Part shown: piece after piece, positions 50,980-62,438 of the stretch
Numbering within the stretch: the first letter of the stretch is position 1
Layout: every line of letters starts with the position of its first letter
NCBI GenBank assembly: GCA_013396915.1
Contig: VWZL01001354.1
Location: 124,001-188,000 of the forward strand
DNA from: Stercorarius parasiticus
Lineage: Eukaryota; Chordata; Aves; Charadriiformes; Stercorariidae
Length of the DNA stretch: 64,000 nucleotides
Reading direction: 5' to 3'
Program-made: the position numbers and the translations under genes
Notes under the pieces: model-generated
The model's input: the letters and a program-made list of their open reading frames with translations, nothing else
Told to the model about the DNA's origin: nothing
The model's database searches: none

Positions 50980-51028
50980 AAACCAAGAAATGGCGTGTAT
51001 CAAAAAGCGTGATACACGTTTTGGTTTA
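50980..51028 (+). repeat. Interrupted inverted repeat (hairpin)
   Basis: Inner arms CGTGTATCA (50994-51002) and TGATACACG (51010-51018) enclose a 7-base loop. Outer arms TAAACCAA (50980-50987) and TTGGTTTA (51021-51028) add 8 pairs after an asymmetric internal loop. Confidence 0.8.
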
Positions 51029-52748
51029 TAATTTGTGTGCAAAAGCTTACTGTTTTGCTTTTGGCATGCGAGGAGAGTAACATGTAAATTAATGTACTAA
51101 TTTGTTACTTTTGGAGATGGTGACATCAAAGCAGTGCAGTTAATATTTTGACCAGTATGTTATGATGCCTGTGATGATTTATTTTCTGTCTGCTTTCTTA
51201 GTCCCTACTCGTATTTGAGCAGTTTACAAATGGTACTGGGTTTAGCTTTACAATTCCATATGTAGAGAGCTACTACCCAAAGTAAGAAATGACTTCTGAA
51301 TTACACAGGATGTTTTGGATCAACCAGAAAATGAATTCAGCCAGCCTGTTTCTTAACTGCAAAACTGCCTTTCCTCCCAAAACTAACTCCTTTTGTTTTC
51401 AGTGAGACGGGTCAGGTATCTAGAACTAACCTGCAGCTGAATCCCGTCTTTTTTTGTGAACAAACATGATTTCTCAAGTGACTTGAGTAAGAGGAACAGT
51501 AAAGGATGAATCACCAGTGATTCATGGTTACTCTGTAAAGGCCACATAAAATGTGTTAGGCTAATATAGATGAAGAAGACACAATTAAGCACCCAAGCTT
51601 AGATGAACTTGGGACACTAAAAATTTCAATACACCTTTTGAACTATACCTCCTCAACAAAATACTCCGCGATCTAAATCCCTTACAGTTTCCTTGTGCAT
51701 TCATATGTCTTCTGCCCATCTCCAGTGTCTGTGCCAGATTTAGCTGAGTATGGGATTCACTGGGAGCCCCTGCCTTTTAGAAAGGTGCAAGCTCCTGTCT
51801 CTTGCGAGCTCAAACTCTGGTTTGGTTAATACGATCAGCCATGAAAGCAAAGCTACCTGGTAAGCTGTCACCATCAATCACTTGCTGCAGACATCTGATG
51901 CAGAGCAGCAACTGTCAGTAGGTAAGCAGGGGTAACTGACTCTGTAACACCTAGTTGACATTAATAACTTACCAGTTAAGGATAAGTACTTGTCCCTGTG
52001 ATACTCTACTCAATTGTGGCACAGAGTTTGGCCAGCCATTCCTATACCACTCCCTCGGTTTCATCTGTATGTCCGTGCTTTGGCCTTCACTTGAATGGCA
52101 GCATGCTAATCATATATTAAATAAAGGACAGGGGCCTTCATTTAAAAAAAAATAATAAAAAAAATCTTCATAGTGCTATAAGCTGAATAATTCTTTGATG
52201 GTCTGCAGTGATTGCTTGCCTGCGGGCAGTATATTGTGAATGCCTAAAACTGAAGAAATTTTATGTTGCATATTGGAGCAGGCTGGTAGAATAGCAATGG
52301 TCGGGTAGCATAAGGCAGCTTTGCACAACAAAAGTTTGGGGGAGATAGGATTAACTGATCTTTTTAGAAAAAGCTAAAGAATGATGATTACATATGCTAG
52401 CATCTTATTAATGATGAATACATTAAAACTGAAATTGGAAGAAAGATGCTAGCCAGCAGAAAAGGAAAGGTCTGGATTAGCTCACCAATGGGAAGTGAAA
52501 GGAACCTGAAACTGGTTTACAATGGAGCTGAACAGTTTACGGAATAAATTGTTGGATGGTCTTGGCATTAAAAACTCAAGCTTTTTTTAGGAGTTGTGGG
52601 TGTCTGACTCCTGTCTTCATGAGGGGATTGTAAAGTGTTCGTTCATCACTTATTTTAATGAGCTGCAGTGATTCTGCTGAGATATCCGTGGACAGGAGGA
52701 ACCTTTCTTTTCCCCTCAAGATGCACAACTTCAAGTTTTGTCTTGTTC

Positions 52749-52770
52749 CTCCCCCCCCCCCCCCCCTCCC
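52749..52770 (+). repeat. Poly-C tract
   Basis: A run of about 18 cytosines, interrupted once by T near its end. A low-complexity tract prone to assembly length error. Confidence 0.9.
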
Positions 52771-54339
52771 GGCTTGCTTCCTGCATTCCTGTGAAAGATT
52801 GGCAGTTAGATATATGGGTAATGTACACTAATGCTTTTGCTGGTATTGAGAGGCCTCAGGCACTGGGGTGTCATGCTCTTGTGTAGCAAAACGGTGGGTG
52901 CAATAAATGGTTCCTTTGACTCCTGGGGTCCATCAAGCCGAGGATCCCACTTGTCAAGGGTGGTCATATTGCAGGGAGTTACCTAATTTTAAGGGATGTT
53001 ATTGAGAACATTTAATATTTTCAGAATAAAGGCTAGCACCATAAGCGTAATATGGCAGCATCTGGACAGCCTGTAGGAACGCAGAGCACTGAAGTAATTT
53101 CATAATTTAAATTACAGGCACACTGTTTACATGCTCTGTATTATCTGCAGCTGCTTTTATAACTGATATTTTTAGTCGCCCCAAAAAATATGTGGTTGTG
53201 CATTTGTCAGGTTGATGTTTTTATGAAGAACTTTTATGAAGAAAAATACGGCACTGCAGTTAGTAAGTGCAGTGAGTCATTCTGAATAGAATAACAGGTT
53301 ATTTCTGCAAGGTGAATCGCACAGAACTCGCATTGACAACAGCAGATATTTTTGCAGAAGTAACATTTAGCTTTCTACACGTTTTTTCATACATTTTGGT
53401 ATGATTCTTTCTGTATTTTATGCATATATTTACTTCTGTTAAAATGTTTTATTTTAATCTGCATTTAATAGTCACCTTTTTAAACTTTAAGTAGGAGGTT
53501 TCTGTTATGAGAAGTGCTTGCCCCTGATTCCTTCTTCTCTACCAGTAGTATCTACGTCTCTGGTTTATTTTTGTCAAGGTTATTGTTTCTTAAAGTTGTT
53601 TTTTTCTCTGTGTAAAACCTATCTCATCATTTCATACGATGTAGGATGTTCTCATCTGGTCTGCTGTATTTCTTTTTCACTGAATGTTGAAATTTAACCT
53701 GCTTTCTGAAATGAAGACATAATTGTTGTAGAGCCTGCTATTACAGTACACCTTTGGGATGGACATATACAGTATTCAAACTCTAGAATTTAATATTTCA
53801 GGTTTTAGAGTTTTCTGTTTTGTTTGAAATTTTATTTTCTAACCCTCATGTCTGAAATTAACTTCCTAAACATGAAGTGGGCATAAACTCGGTTTAGAGT
53901 CAGCATGTATTTGTGTCTATGGCCTGTCTTTGCATACAGACATCTCAAGTTTCTAGTAGAAGTTAATCACGGCACTTGAAAGGATGTTCCTGATATTCTC
54001 ATAGTTTAATGAACAAAAGGCCAGGACGAAGGTCTCTGGAAAAGGAGACAAAGTAGAGGAAAGGAGATTAAAAGGGATGAGGGGAAAAGCAAAAATAAGA
54101 GGAAAAGAGAGAATTGAAGTAGTCTTTCAATAAGAGTATGTTTTCTTCTTGTAGATGTTGAATCTGACTATATGTTACCAAACAATTAATTAGCATAATT
54201 AAAAGAGTTAAGAACAAGACCTTTTATTTACAGTATATGGATGGATGTTTCTACCTGTCTAGTGAAATACAGGAACAGAAATCCCTCTGGTGATTATGAA
54301 CTTTAGGAACAGGGCTTTGATTGTTCTCAGAATAATGGA

Positions 54340-54615
54340 GTAGCTTAGGTTTGACAGGACCTCTGGCAGTCATCTAGTTCACCTCTGGTTCAAAGCATGT
54401 CCACCAAGAACAGGTTCCTTAGGGCTGTGTGTCCAGGCCGTATCTCTGAGGATGTAGATTCTAGCTCTGGGCAACCTGGTACGATACTGGACCATCGTTA
54501 TCCCCAGCTTGACTTGCTCCAGTATATCAATGCCTTTCTTGAAGTGAGGAGCCCAAAAGTGGACACGATTCGGGTTTTGGCTCAGAAGTGCTGAGCTTCT
54601 CTTGGCCTGGTGATT
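54340..54615 (-). mobile_element. Old CR1 LINE, minus strand, 3' part
   Basis: A minus-strand frame (54379-54630) contains VHFWAPHFKKGIDILEQVKLG, the CR1 ORF2 block that usually reads [10 protein letters not shown]...LERVQ. Plus-strand text near 54345-54380 resembles the antisense of the CR1 3' region. It is read as the 3' part of the element that continues at 54803-55865. Confidence 0.7.
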
Positions 54616-54627
54616 ACACTCTTGAGA

Positions 54628-54801
54628 CACAGGAACAGGTTGCTCAGAGAGGTGGTGGAGGCCCCATACCTGGAGACATTCAAGGCCAGGCTTGATGAGG
54701 CTCTGAGCAACCTGATCTAGTTAAAGATGTCCCTGCTTACTGCAGGAGGGTTGGACTAGATGACATTTAAAGATCCCTTCCAACCCAACAGATTCTATGA
54801 T
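54628..54801 (+). mobile_element. CR1 LINE 3' fragment inserted in an older CR1
   Basis: Plus-strand sequence from ACAGGAACAGGTTGCTCAGA through GAGGGTTGGACTAGATGACA to the tail CAGATTCTATGATAATG. It is a short 3' copy in opposite orientation to the CR1 on either side. The same subfamily look (GCAACCTGATCTAGTTAAAG) is shared with the copy at 21110-21443. Confidence 0.85.
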
Positions 54802-54802
54802 A

Positions 54803-55865
54803 ATGCAGCCCTGTATGCATTTGCCCATTCAAAAGATTCCCCAGCTCATTGTTTGCAAATTTGTTTTATAGCCAATCTATACCATTGCACAGGGTTATTC
54901 TGACCCAGATGGAAGACTCCACAGTTGCTTTTCTTGAACTCCATGAGGTTTCTGTCAGCCCATTTCTCCAGCCCATCCAGGAGTATTTGAATGCCGCCCT
55001 GCTCTGCAAAGTATTGACTGCTCCCTGCAATTTGATGTCGTTCACCAACTTGCTGAGTGTGCACTCTGTCCCGTCATCCAGGTTGTTAATAAAGGCAATA
55101 AATAGTGTTGGCCCCAGTGTGTATCCCTGAGGAAAACTGCAAGTAACTAGCTGCTGCTTGGACTTCGTATTGCTGGTCAGAACCCTTTGAGTCCCAGCAG
55201 TGCAGCCAGTTTCCCTCAAGTCTGCTTATCCAGTCCTCATCTCCCCACATTTTCTTCAAGTACACAAGAAGAGATTGAGTCAAAGGCCATCCTAAAGTCC
55301 GAGCATACAACATTTGCTGCCTTGCCCTTCCTTGTCCACAGCACCAGAGTCACCCTTGGTAAATCCATAGGGGCTGTTAGCAATCACCTTGTCCATCATG
55401 TGTCTGGAAATCACTTCTAGGAGATTTGCTGTATAACTTTCCCAGGGACAGAGCTGAGGCTTGTAGCTACCTGAATCCTCTTCTTGCCCTCTTTGAAGAT
55501 GACATTTGCATTTTTCCAGTGATCAGGAACCTGCTCTGATCACCACAATGTTTCAGTGGTAGTAACATCAGACATCTCCCTCAGCACCCTGAGGTGCATC
55601 CCATCTGGTCCCGTTGACTCCTGTATGGCCAGTTGGGCTTAAGAGCTTCCTAACTGTCTTCCTTTACAGCAGCTGTTGCTCCAGTCCTGCAGGAGGCTCA
55701 GGGCCTTGGGAGGTCTGAGGGCAACACTAACCCATGAAAACTGAGGCAAAAAAGGCAAACAATACTTGGGCTTTTTTCATGTCCTTAGTCACTAGGTACC
55801 TTTTTCCACCAGGCGGTGGGTCCACATTTTCCTTAGCCACCCTTTGGCTGTCCCTTAACATGTCA
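54803..55865 (-). mobile_element. Old CR1 LINE, minus strand, RT-containing part
   Basis: Minus-strand frames broken by stops show CR1 RT order: a linker and fingers region (about 55480-55640, GAC...GGGATGCACC complement), a palm region, INNLDDGTECTLSKLVND at about 55050-55095 (the FADD block reads LVND) and the FHLGQNNPVQWYRLA block near 54870-54920. It reaches about 55865 on its 5' side. Degenerate and inactive. Confidence 0.8.
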
Positions 55866-58465
55866 GTCATATTCTAGTATTGTTTCATAGATAACTTCTC
55901 TGAAAGACCTGCGATACATGAGCAGCATTTCCATGTAGATAGTCTAAAACAAGGCATGAGTAATGCATAGAAAATTCTGAAGGCAACAGAAAAGATTAAC
56001 TGAAATTTTCCGAGTAGAAATACAGACTTCTGTAATGACAGTTGAGGGTGAAAGTTTTAAATTAATAGGAATCACTTTTCATCCAGTGGATTCACTTGCA
56101 GGAGTGAGTTTCACAAAACATTTTGAAGGGCACTAGTTTTGACATTTAAAAAAAAGATACCAGCGTGGATATTTGCGTAATACCTACTTATACTAGATGT
56201 GAACTCTGTCTAAAAAACCAAAAACTAATGTTTTTGGAGGCATACGTCTTTGCTGCCTATGAACTTACTGGTTTAGGAGAAATGGTCCATCACTAGGTTT
56301 CCTTCAGCTCCTCTGCATTGTTGGGTACCGAGCTGTGTCAGACACTGGACTTCAAATTACACGGGTCACTACCATGGACCAGAGTCGTGTTTTCTGTGGT
56401 CTCTGTTGACATTAATGGTGAATATTAACATTTAAAGAACCTTTTAACATTCTCTAATCTCTTTTTAAAAGGCACTTGCAGTCATGGGAAATTCCTTTTT
56501 GTACTTTCCCATCTTATGATTGAGTGCAGTCTTGCATGTGAAATCTCTGTGTCTGAGTCACTATTTATCACAGGAGGAATAAAACCTGAAAAGCATGCCA
56601 TAATTTTGATACTCCCTTGGGTAATTTGTGAAGAGTAGAAAGAAATCATTTAAAATTACTTTTCTAGGAGGGGAAAAGATCTTTTTTCTTTGTTTTTCTT
56701 CTCTTCACTTACAAAACCTGATTTACTTCAGTGAATGTTGCCTACAATGGAACACTTCCGATGAAGAATTATTTTTTTATGTGGCACTCTTGTAGCTGTG
56801 CCTATCAACTCCTACAACTTAAATAATTTGAATTTATTTCAAGAATGTGTTGTGTGTGTTCATACATGTGGGGTTTGTTTATGCAAGAAGGATTCTGTGC
56901 AAAATTGAGCATTTTTCAGTAGTTGCTGAGTTAGCATTCTCTATACATTCAAGTGCATCTGACTGTGTGTTAAACAGACGATACTAAAAATATTTCTGTA
57001 ATTAAACTGTATTTAAGTTCTCAGAGAGGAAGCTTTTCAGCAAGCTGAATTTCAATATAACAAACAAAATGATAATGAAATGCTCTTAAGCCACAGCCCA
57101 TTAAATGAGTAAAAATAATATTCGAAGGGTTTTTTTCATAGCTGTGGTTGTTGCATTTGGCAGTTATTCAGGAAATGTAAAGTTTTAATATTTAGACCAT
57201 CATTTCTCACGCAGTATTACTCCTATCAGTAGCTCCTCCTGAAGGGAAATGTATTTTTGAGTGAACACTTCAAGTTATTTAGGTGCTGGTTTGTGCTGTT
57301 TGCAGAATTCCCGCCAAGTATAATAAGATCCCTTTCGTGTAAAGGCCTGTGGAATCTGCAACTCTTGAAAGTTTTAATAAGCTGGTGAGCAGTGAAAAAT
57401 TAGCCTGTGCAGCATCCAACACCTGCCGGACACAAGGCAGAATGGAGGATTTGGATGGGGAAGACGTGAACTTTGCCGATAGCCTCCCCCTGCCTGCAGC
57501 TGGCTGCCTGGAGGTCACCACCACTGCAGCTCCACCAGTGGAGCAGATCGTGTCTACCTGAAGTGACCTCGTTTTCTTCCCCTTCTCCATCCTAGGAAAT
57601 ATTTTTCTTCCAGAATCTCCCATATCCATGCCTTTGGCATTGGTTCTGCTGTTGCCTCTCCTGTTGTTCTTAATACATGGTTTAGTTTTCTGGATGTTTT
57701 ATCATGAAGAACACAGGTTTTGTATCTGGGCATATGAAATGCTCTGGTTATGTTCACAGGTTCAATCTAGGTGTCTGGTCATTGTAAAAGGTGCTTGAGT
57801 TATGAATTCTACAAAATTGCTTCCAACAAGGGTTTAGAAACTTAATAAACATCTTGTGCCGTGATTACGGTGAGGACCCTGAAGAAAGTTAATTATTTGT
57901 AGGACCATGGAATTCACTGGCAAAGGGAACTAAATCAAATTGTCAGTATTCCCATCTTAAATACTGCAGTCTGTCGGCAATCCTTTAACACCTAAACCTG
58001 TGTGAATATGAAGCTTAGCTTCATAAGTGAAGTGGTTTCTATGACCTTTTAGGATATATATAATCCTTACCCTTTGTCCACTTGGATCAAAGGAGTTTTG
58101 TTCTGATGCGGAAGACTACTGCTGTTCTTGTGTGCTGTATTTTATAGAAACAGTCTGCTATTAGACTAAATATGTTGCCTCCTCCACTGCCTCCGATCCT
58201 AAACATTTGGAAATAAGATACTTTTTGTCACTTGTTTATTCTTTGCAAGGATATTTGCCAAAGACTAGTGTTTCATTATTTGCTAATGAATCTGTTATCC
58301 TGAACACCACAAGTTACCTAATCATTGCTTACCAAAAAAGACCTTTGCTTGCAAGATGGTATTACATTTTGTTAGTTATGTACTTAGGATTGATTACTTT
58401 TGATTGTTTTACACTACTGTTGCTACTATCATTCTCAGTAGCCATCTCTATCTTTCTTTTTGCAG
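55866..58465 (+). other. UBAC2: UBAC2 intron 4, 3' end
   Basis: Intronic sequence ending in ctttctttttgcag before exon 5. A GC-richer island at about 57400-57560 carries open frames on both strands (57349-57561 plus, 57279-57629 minus) without known domains. No repeat was recognised. Confidence 0.75.
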
Positions 58466-58589
58466 CTTGGGTCCTGTGTTTGCTCTGTTCGTACCATTTT
58501 ATTCCTCCATTCCAAGAGTGCAGGTGACACAAGTATTAGGCCACTTTTCTATCACAAACAAGACACTGGTCTATATACTGGGTTTACAG
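58466..58589 (+). CDS. UBAC2: UBAC2 coding exon 5
   Basis: A 124-base exon whose first base completes the Phe codon split at the end of exon 4. It reads LGPVFALFVPFYSSIPRVQV, then a GHFSITNKTLVYILGLQ segment, with a nearly identical human counterpart at about residues 129-170. The acceptor is ctttctttttgcag and the donor is CAG|gtatgg. It encodes the loop and membrane helix following the long intron, in frame with exon 6. The plus-strand frames at 58207-58527 and 58404-58637 overlap it but run into intron. Confidence 0.96.
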
Positions 58590-60495
58590 GTATGGTATGT
58601 ACTTGCTTGTTCATCTTTTAATGAATTACTAATGTAATAGTTAGTATTTCTGTATGTTTGTCTATGAATTTTGATGCTTCCACGCGTATGATTCCACATA
58701 TGTTTAGCTAGTGACTGTCCCATCAACTAAAATATTGAAAAACATGTGTTGCTAATATGCATTTCTATATGCTGAAATGGTGGGCAAGTGATCTGTTTTT
58801 CTGTTGTCTTCTATCTTGATTGTCTTGCACAGGAAAATATAATAGACAATTCTATAATTTATTTTTTTTTGTAAACTACATGAACTAGATGAAAATAGAT
58901 TAAACTTGATGTTAAGGCATATGTATCTTTCACCTTTCTAATTTGCTTATATTCTTGGTTTTGTTTATTTTCCCCTTGTCTGTTAAGAGCTCAAACAAAG
59001 CTATAGAATACAGTACTTTTCTATGTTAAGACTCCTGGTAAATGATCAAGATTTTGGCTGAATTCCACTTTTATATAAATAAATATTATTTGTATATCAA
59101 GCATTACCATGTTACAGGTAATTTAAAATAGCATAATGTAGAGCACAGCAACATCATGTAGTATTATGTTAAATATGAGTGGAAAAATACAGGTACTTGG
59201 TACAGAAAAAAAGAACAGAAAACCCCAGTAGCCTAGAAATGAATGGACACTCATGTCACAACCTGAATTATGAAACAGGAGACGTGCAAACTTTTGAGAA
59301 ATTATACTCATTTTTACATATTCCAGGGACACAAAAATAGCTCTAGCACTAGCAATGGAAAGCACCATAGTTATGTGAAGTGAGGTAGAGAGTATTTTAG
59401 AATGAATGGTCAGTTTCAGAATATTGACTCATGCTCCACATAAACATTTCATTCATCCATTTTGCTGTTCAGCCTTTGGACTCCTTCAATTTCTGCTCCA
59501 GCACCTTGTTGTCCTGATCTTATGGAAATGTTGTTTCCTGTCTTCCAAACCCATCAATATCACTATTACTCCAGTCTCTGGGAAAGCCATAGCATTGCCT
59601 GAGCTCTTTTCCATCCTGTCCTTTGCCTTTGGCTTTCATGCACACACCGCCTCCAGTACAGATCACTGCTCTTACTAATCACTGTATCTTCGCTGGATCT
59701 TTCCCTGCTGCGTACAGAACAGTTGCTGCCGTCACACAGCGGCTGAGGGAAAAATCATTTGCCTTCTCCTCATTTGTAAACTCTGCCCTTATCTCAAGTC
59801 ACTCTTTCCGTAGTCAGAAGTGTAGAGGGAAGGTGTTCTCGTGATTCAGTCGGCATCATGCAGAACTATTTTAGTAACCAGTATCAGTCTAATTTTCAGA
59901 CCATTTTTCCAGTTGGTAATTAACCTTCTCCAGGTGATTAATCACATACTTTACTAGAAACAATGGGTTGCCCTCTTGGCTTATCAGGATGTTTTTTTAA
60001 AATTCACTCTGACCTGTTTCTGTGATTTCATGTCGACAAATGTGCCACTGGGTGAGAACTTTATTTCTTTAATTTTGATGCTCACATTTACTCTCTCCAT
60101 GACTGTACATCTGAGAGCTTCACTTGCACTGCCTGCCCTGCTTGGAACTCTTCTCCTGTTGCTGCTGAGTCATTTCCTTTGCTTCAGTCTGTCTTTCAGA
60201 CTTGTTTTTCTGTGCAGCCTATAACTGACATCCTGTTATACTTAGTACGCTATATGAAAATAAAATGTATTGTTCTGTAGAAGTAGAGCAATTGTTGGAT
60301 CCCTGTGTTTTTTCCACTTCTGCTACTTCTGGACTACATCTTTTTTAATGTTAAACTGAATTTTCACAGAAATAGATGTCTGACTTCTCCCATTGTCACG
60401 ATGAGTACATAGCCTGCATAATATTGCAACGTAGTAGCTCAGACAACAAAAGCTATGTAAAATTAAAATTTTAAATCACTGCTTTTGTCTTCTAG
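58590..60495 (+). other. UBAC2: UBAC2 intron 5
   Basis: A 1.9 kb intron. The stretch 59440-59860 is pyrimidine-rich with long plus-strand frames (59406-59678, 59623-59844) but no recognised domain or repeat. It ends in tgtcttctag. Confidence 0.88.
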
Positions 60496-60543
60496 CTCTT
60501 AACCTCTGGTTCCTACATCTGGATTTTAGCCTTAAGTGGATTG
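60496..60543 (+). CDS. UBAC2: UBAC2 coding exon 6
   Basis: A small exon of 48 bases (16 codons), phase 0 at both ends, reading LLTSGSYIWILALSGL. It corresponds to human residues about 171-186 (LFTSGSYIWIVAISGL as I recall). The acceptor is tcttctag and the donor is TTG|gtaagt. It would form part of a late membrane helix of the rhomboid-like domain. The next exon, expected to begin with an M/SG-type motif, was not found in the rest of the window. Confidence 0.94.
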
Positions 60544-61080
60544 GTAAGTCTTACTGTTTTAAAAATCATGTGTTGCTTAAAGCATTGTGTTATATATACA
60601 ATCAGTGCAGTATATTTGGAACAGAAATTACTGAGTAATGTTTTTATTTGTAACGGTAAGTACGAAGTTTTCATCTTTAACGTCCAAAGGTGCAAAGCAC
60701 TGACTGGCTGGCTGGTGATAAACAGACAACAAAAGCCCTGGTTAACGTTTGCAAGCTGCTGCTGCTTTCTGACCCTCTAAAATTAATTTTACTACCATGG
60801 ATATAGCTTTAGGCCCACAGCGGTAAATGAGACTGTTGAGGAAATGGTGGAAATGTTTACCTTATTTCTTTTTTCCCAGTTTGCAGCAAGCCTAAAGGTT
60901 TTATTCCAGGAAGCAGCTTTTAACAATTCTGCTGTGAGAATTTAATCATGTTTTGCTGTTCTCCTAGGACATCTGTAATATAGCTGTTTCTCACTATGAC
61001 AACGGCATTAAGAGTGCAAAATCACTTTCTTCACACTGGTCAGATAAAGTCAGGTGTGGTCTGTCTTCTTCCTATCTGAT

Positions 61081-61118
61081 TCTGTTCTTAGCACTAAGGC
61101 ACTTAGTGCTAAAACAGA
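61081..61118 (+). repeat. 17-bp inverted repeat with 3-base loop
   Basis: TTAGCACTAAG (61088-61098), loop GCA, then CTTAGTGCTAA (61102-61112). A bulged C at 61087 separates the inner stem from the further pairing TCTGTT/AACAGA (61081-61086 with 61113-61118). Confidence 0.9.
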
Positions 61119-62377
61119 TTGTACTAAATCTTCCAGATTGTGAGATACTGATAAGCTGCTTTTAAAATTTTACAAACTTAGAAGGAACTCAGACTCTGAT
61201 TTCTTGGCCCAAAATACTGTCTGCTTTTACAACAGTGAAAGTGCCACCTCTTCCAAAGCAGTTCATTGTTAGGTTGATGCAATCTTAAGAAGAACTTAAA
61301 TTGTGCCCTTGCTATTTAGAACCTACTAATTTGAATTTGCAGTGAGCTCAGAGTGAAATGCCTGTTGACACTTCACGTATTGCTGCTATAACTCAGTAGT
61401 TTGGGCTCTTACCATTTGCATTGACTGTTCCAAAATATTCTGAGCTCACCAGATAACTAACAGAAGTGATGGAGCAGTAAATAGTGAAATCTGCTCAGCA
61501 GTTCAGTCTGACCATAAATATCGATGCAAACAGTGCAGCTAACAAACCAGAATTTCTCTCTCCTGGAGAGCAGCCCAAGCCTCTGTGCCCGCCTAAGGAT
61601 CTGTGACTTCCTCCAAACGCACTACCCTTCCTGTTGCTCTTCTGGCTCTTTTAATAGCCCTTCCTTTTGAACAGGTGTTCATTAGAGAGGGAAGGAAAGG
61701 AAAGAAAAGGAAAGGCATTTTAACTCTCTCTTTCCTGGTGGCACGAACAGTATGTATACTTGATTATACGACTTAGAAAAAAACGACTCAAATTTTTTTT
61801 TTTCATAATATGTTATGTGGTCTTATTTTCATTCTCTTTTAATGTACAGTTTTATTCAGATGTATAATGCAGCTTTCTTAGGATTCTTTTTCATGAATGA
61901 CATTTTTTTTAATTGCTGGTAGACAGTATGTTTTACATAGGTCTAAATCCATAGAAATAAATCGATCTTTCTCTGTGTCATAGGAAGACTTAAAAAAATC
62001 ATTTGAAGTTTTCATATTGCTTCAGTCAGCATAAATTAAATCATCATTGATGATGATGTGTTTTCAGTCTCAATTTTTTCTGCAGCAAGCAGAGAGCTGC
62101 ACTCTGCTGTTTCATAATGGGTGCTACAATTTGGAAAGAAGTTCGGGTTATGAATTTCAGCCATTTTTTGCACAGCATATTTGTCGCACTTCTGTGAATA
62201 AGAAGTCTCTTTTTCTTCTCTGTTGTAAATGATAATTTGGCATCTTTTGAGAAAACTTGATAAAAGAGTAAAGTTTTACATTATATTAAATAATCTGAAG
62301 AGGGGTATGAAAGACTATAAAGGCACCTTTTAGCTCTACAAGTGCAGATACTTGATAACATACGTATGCGTACAATT

Positions 62378-62438
62378 ACAGAAATACATAGGTTGTCAAA
62401 TCAACGTTAAGTCATTCTGACAACCTATGTATTTTTGT
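62378..62438 (+). repeat. 21-bp inverted repeat, 19-base loop (hairpin)
   Basis: Perfect 17-base arms (62382-62398 and 62418-62434, core CATAGGTTGTCA) extend outward through one G-T wobble and three further pairs to 62378/62438. Predicted to form a stable stem in RNA from either strand. Confidence 0.9.

Larger units (their letters stand above)
40988..54339 (+). other. UBAC2 intron 4 segment
   Basis: About 13 kb of AT-rich intron, upstream of GPR183 on its strand, so it may contain GPR183 promoter and noncoding exon(s) that cannot be pinpointed. It holds a (GT)n run at 49753-49775, a C-tract at 52749-52770 and hairpins near 50550 and 51000. A 129-codon minus-strand frame at 49293-49682 and others show no family resemblance. 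Confidence 0.65.

Noticed and set aside
60967..61060. Candidate next UBAC2 exon after an AG
   Set aside because: The translation does not resemble the expected continuation of UBAC2 and has early stops.
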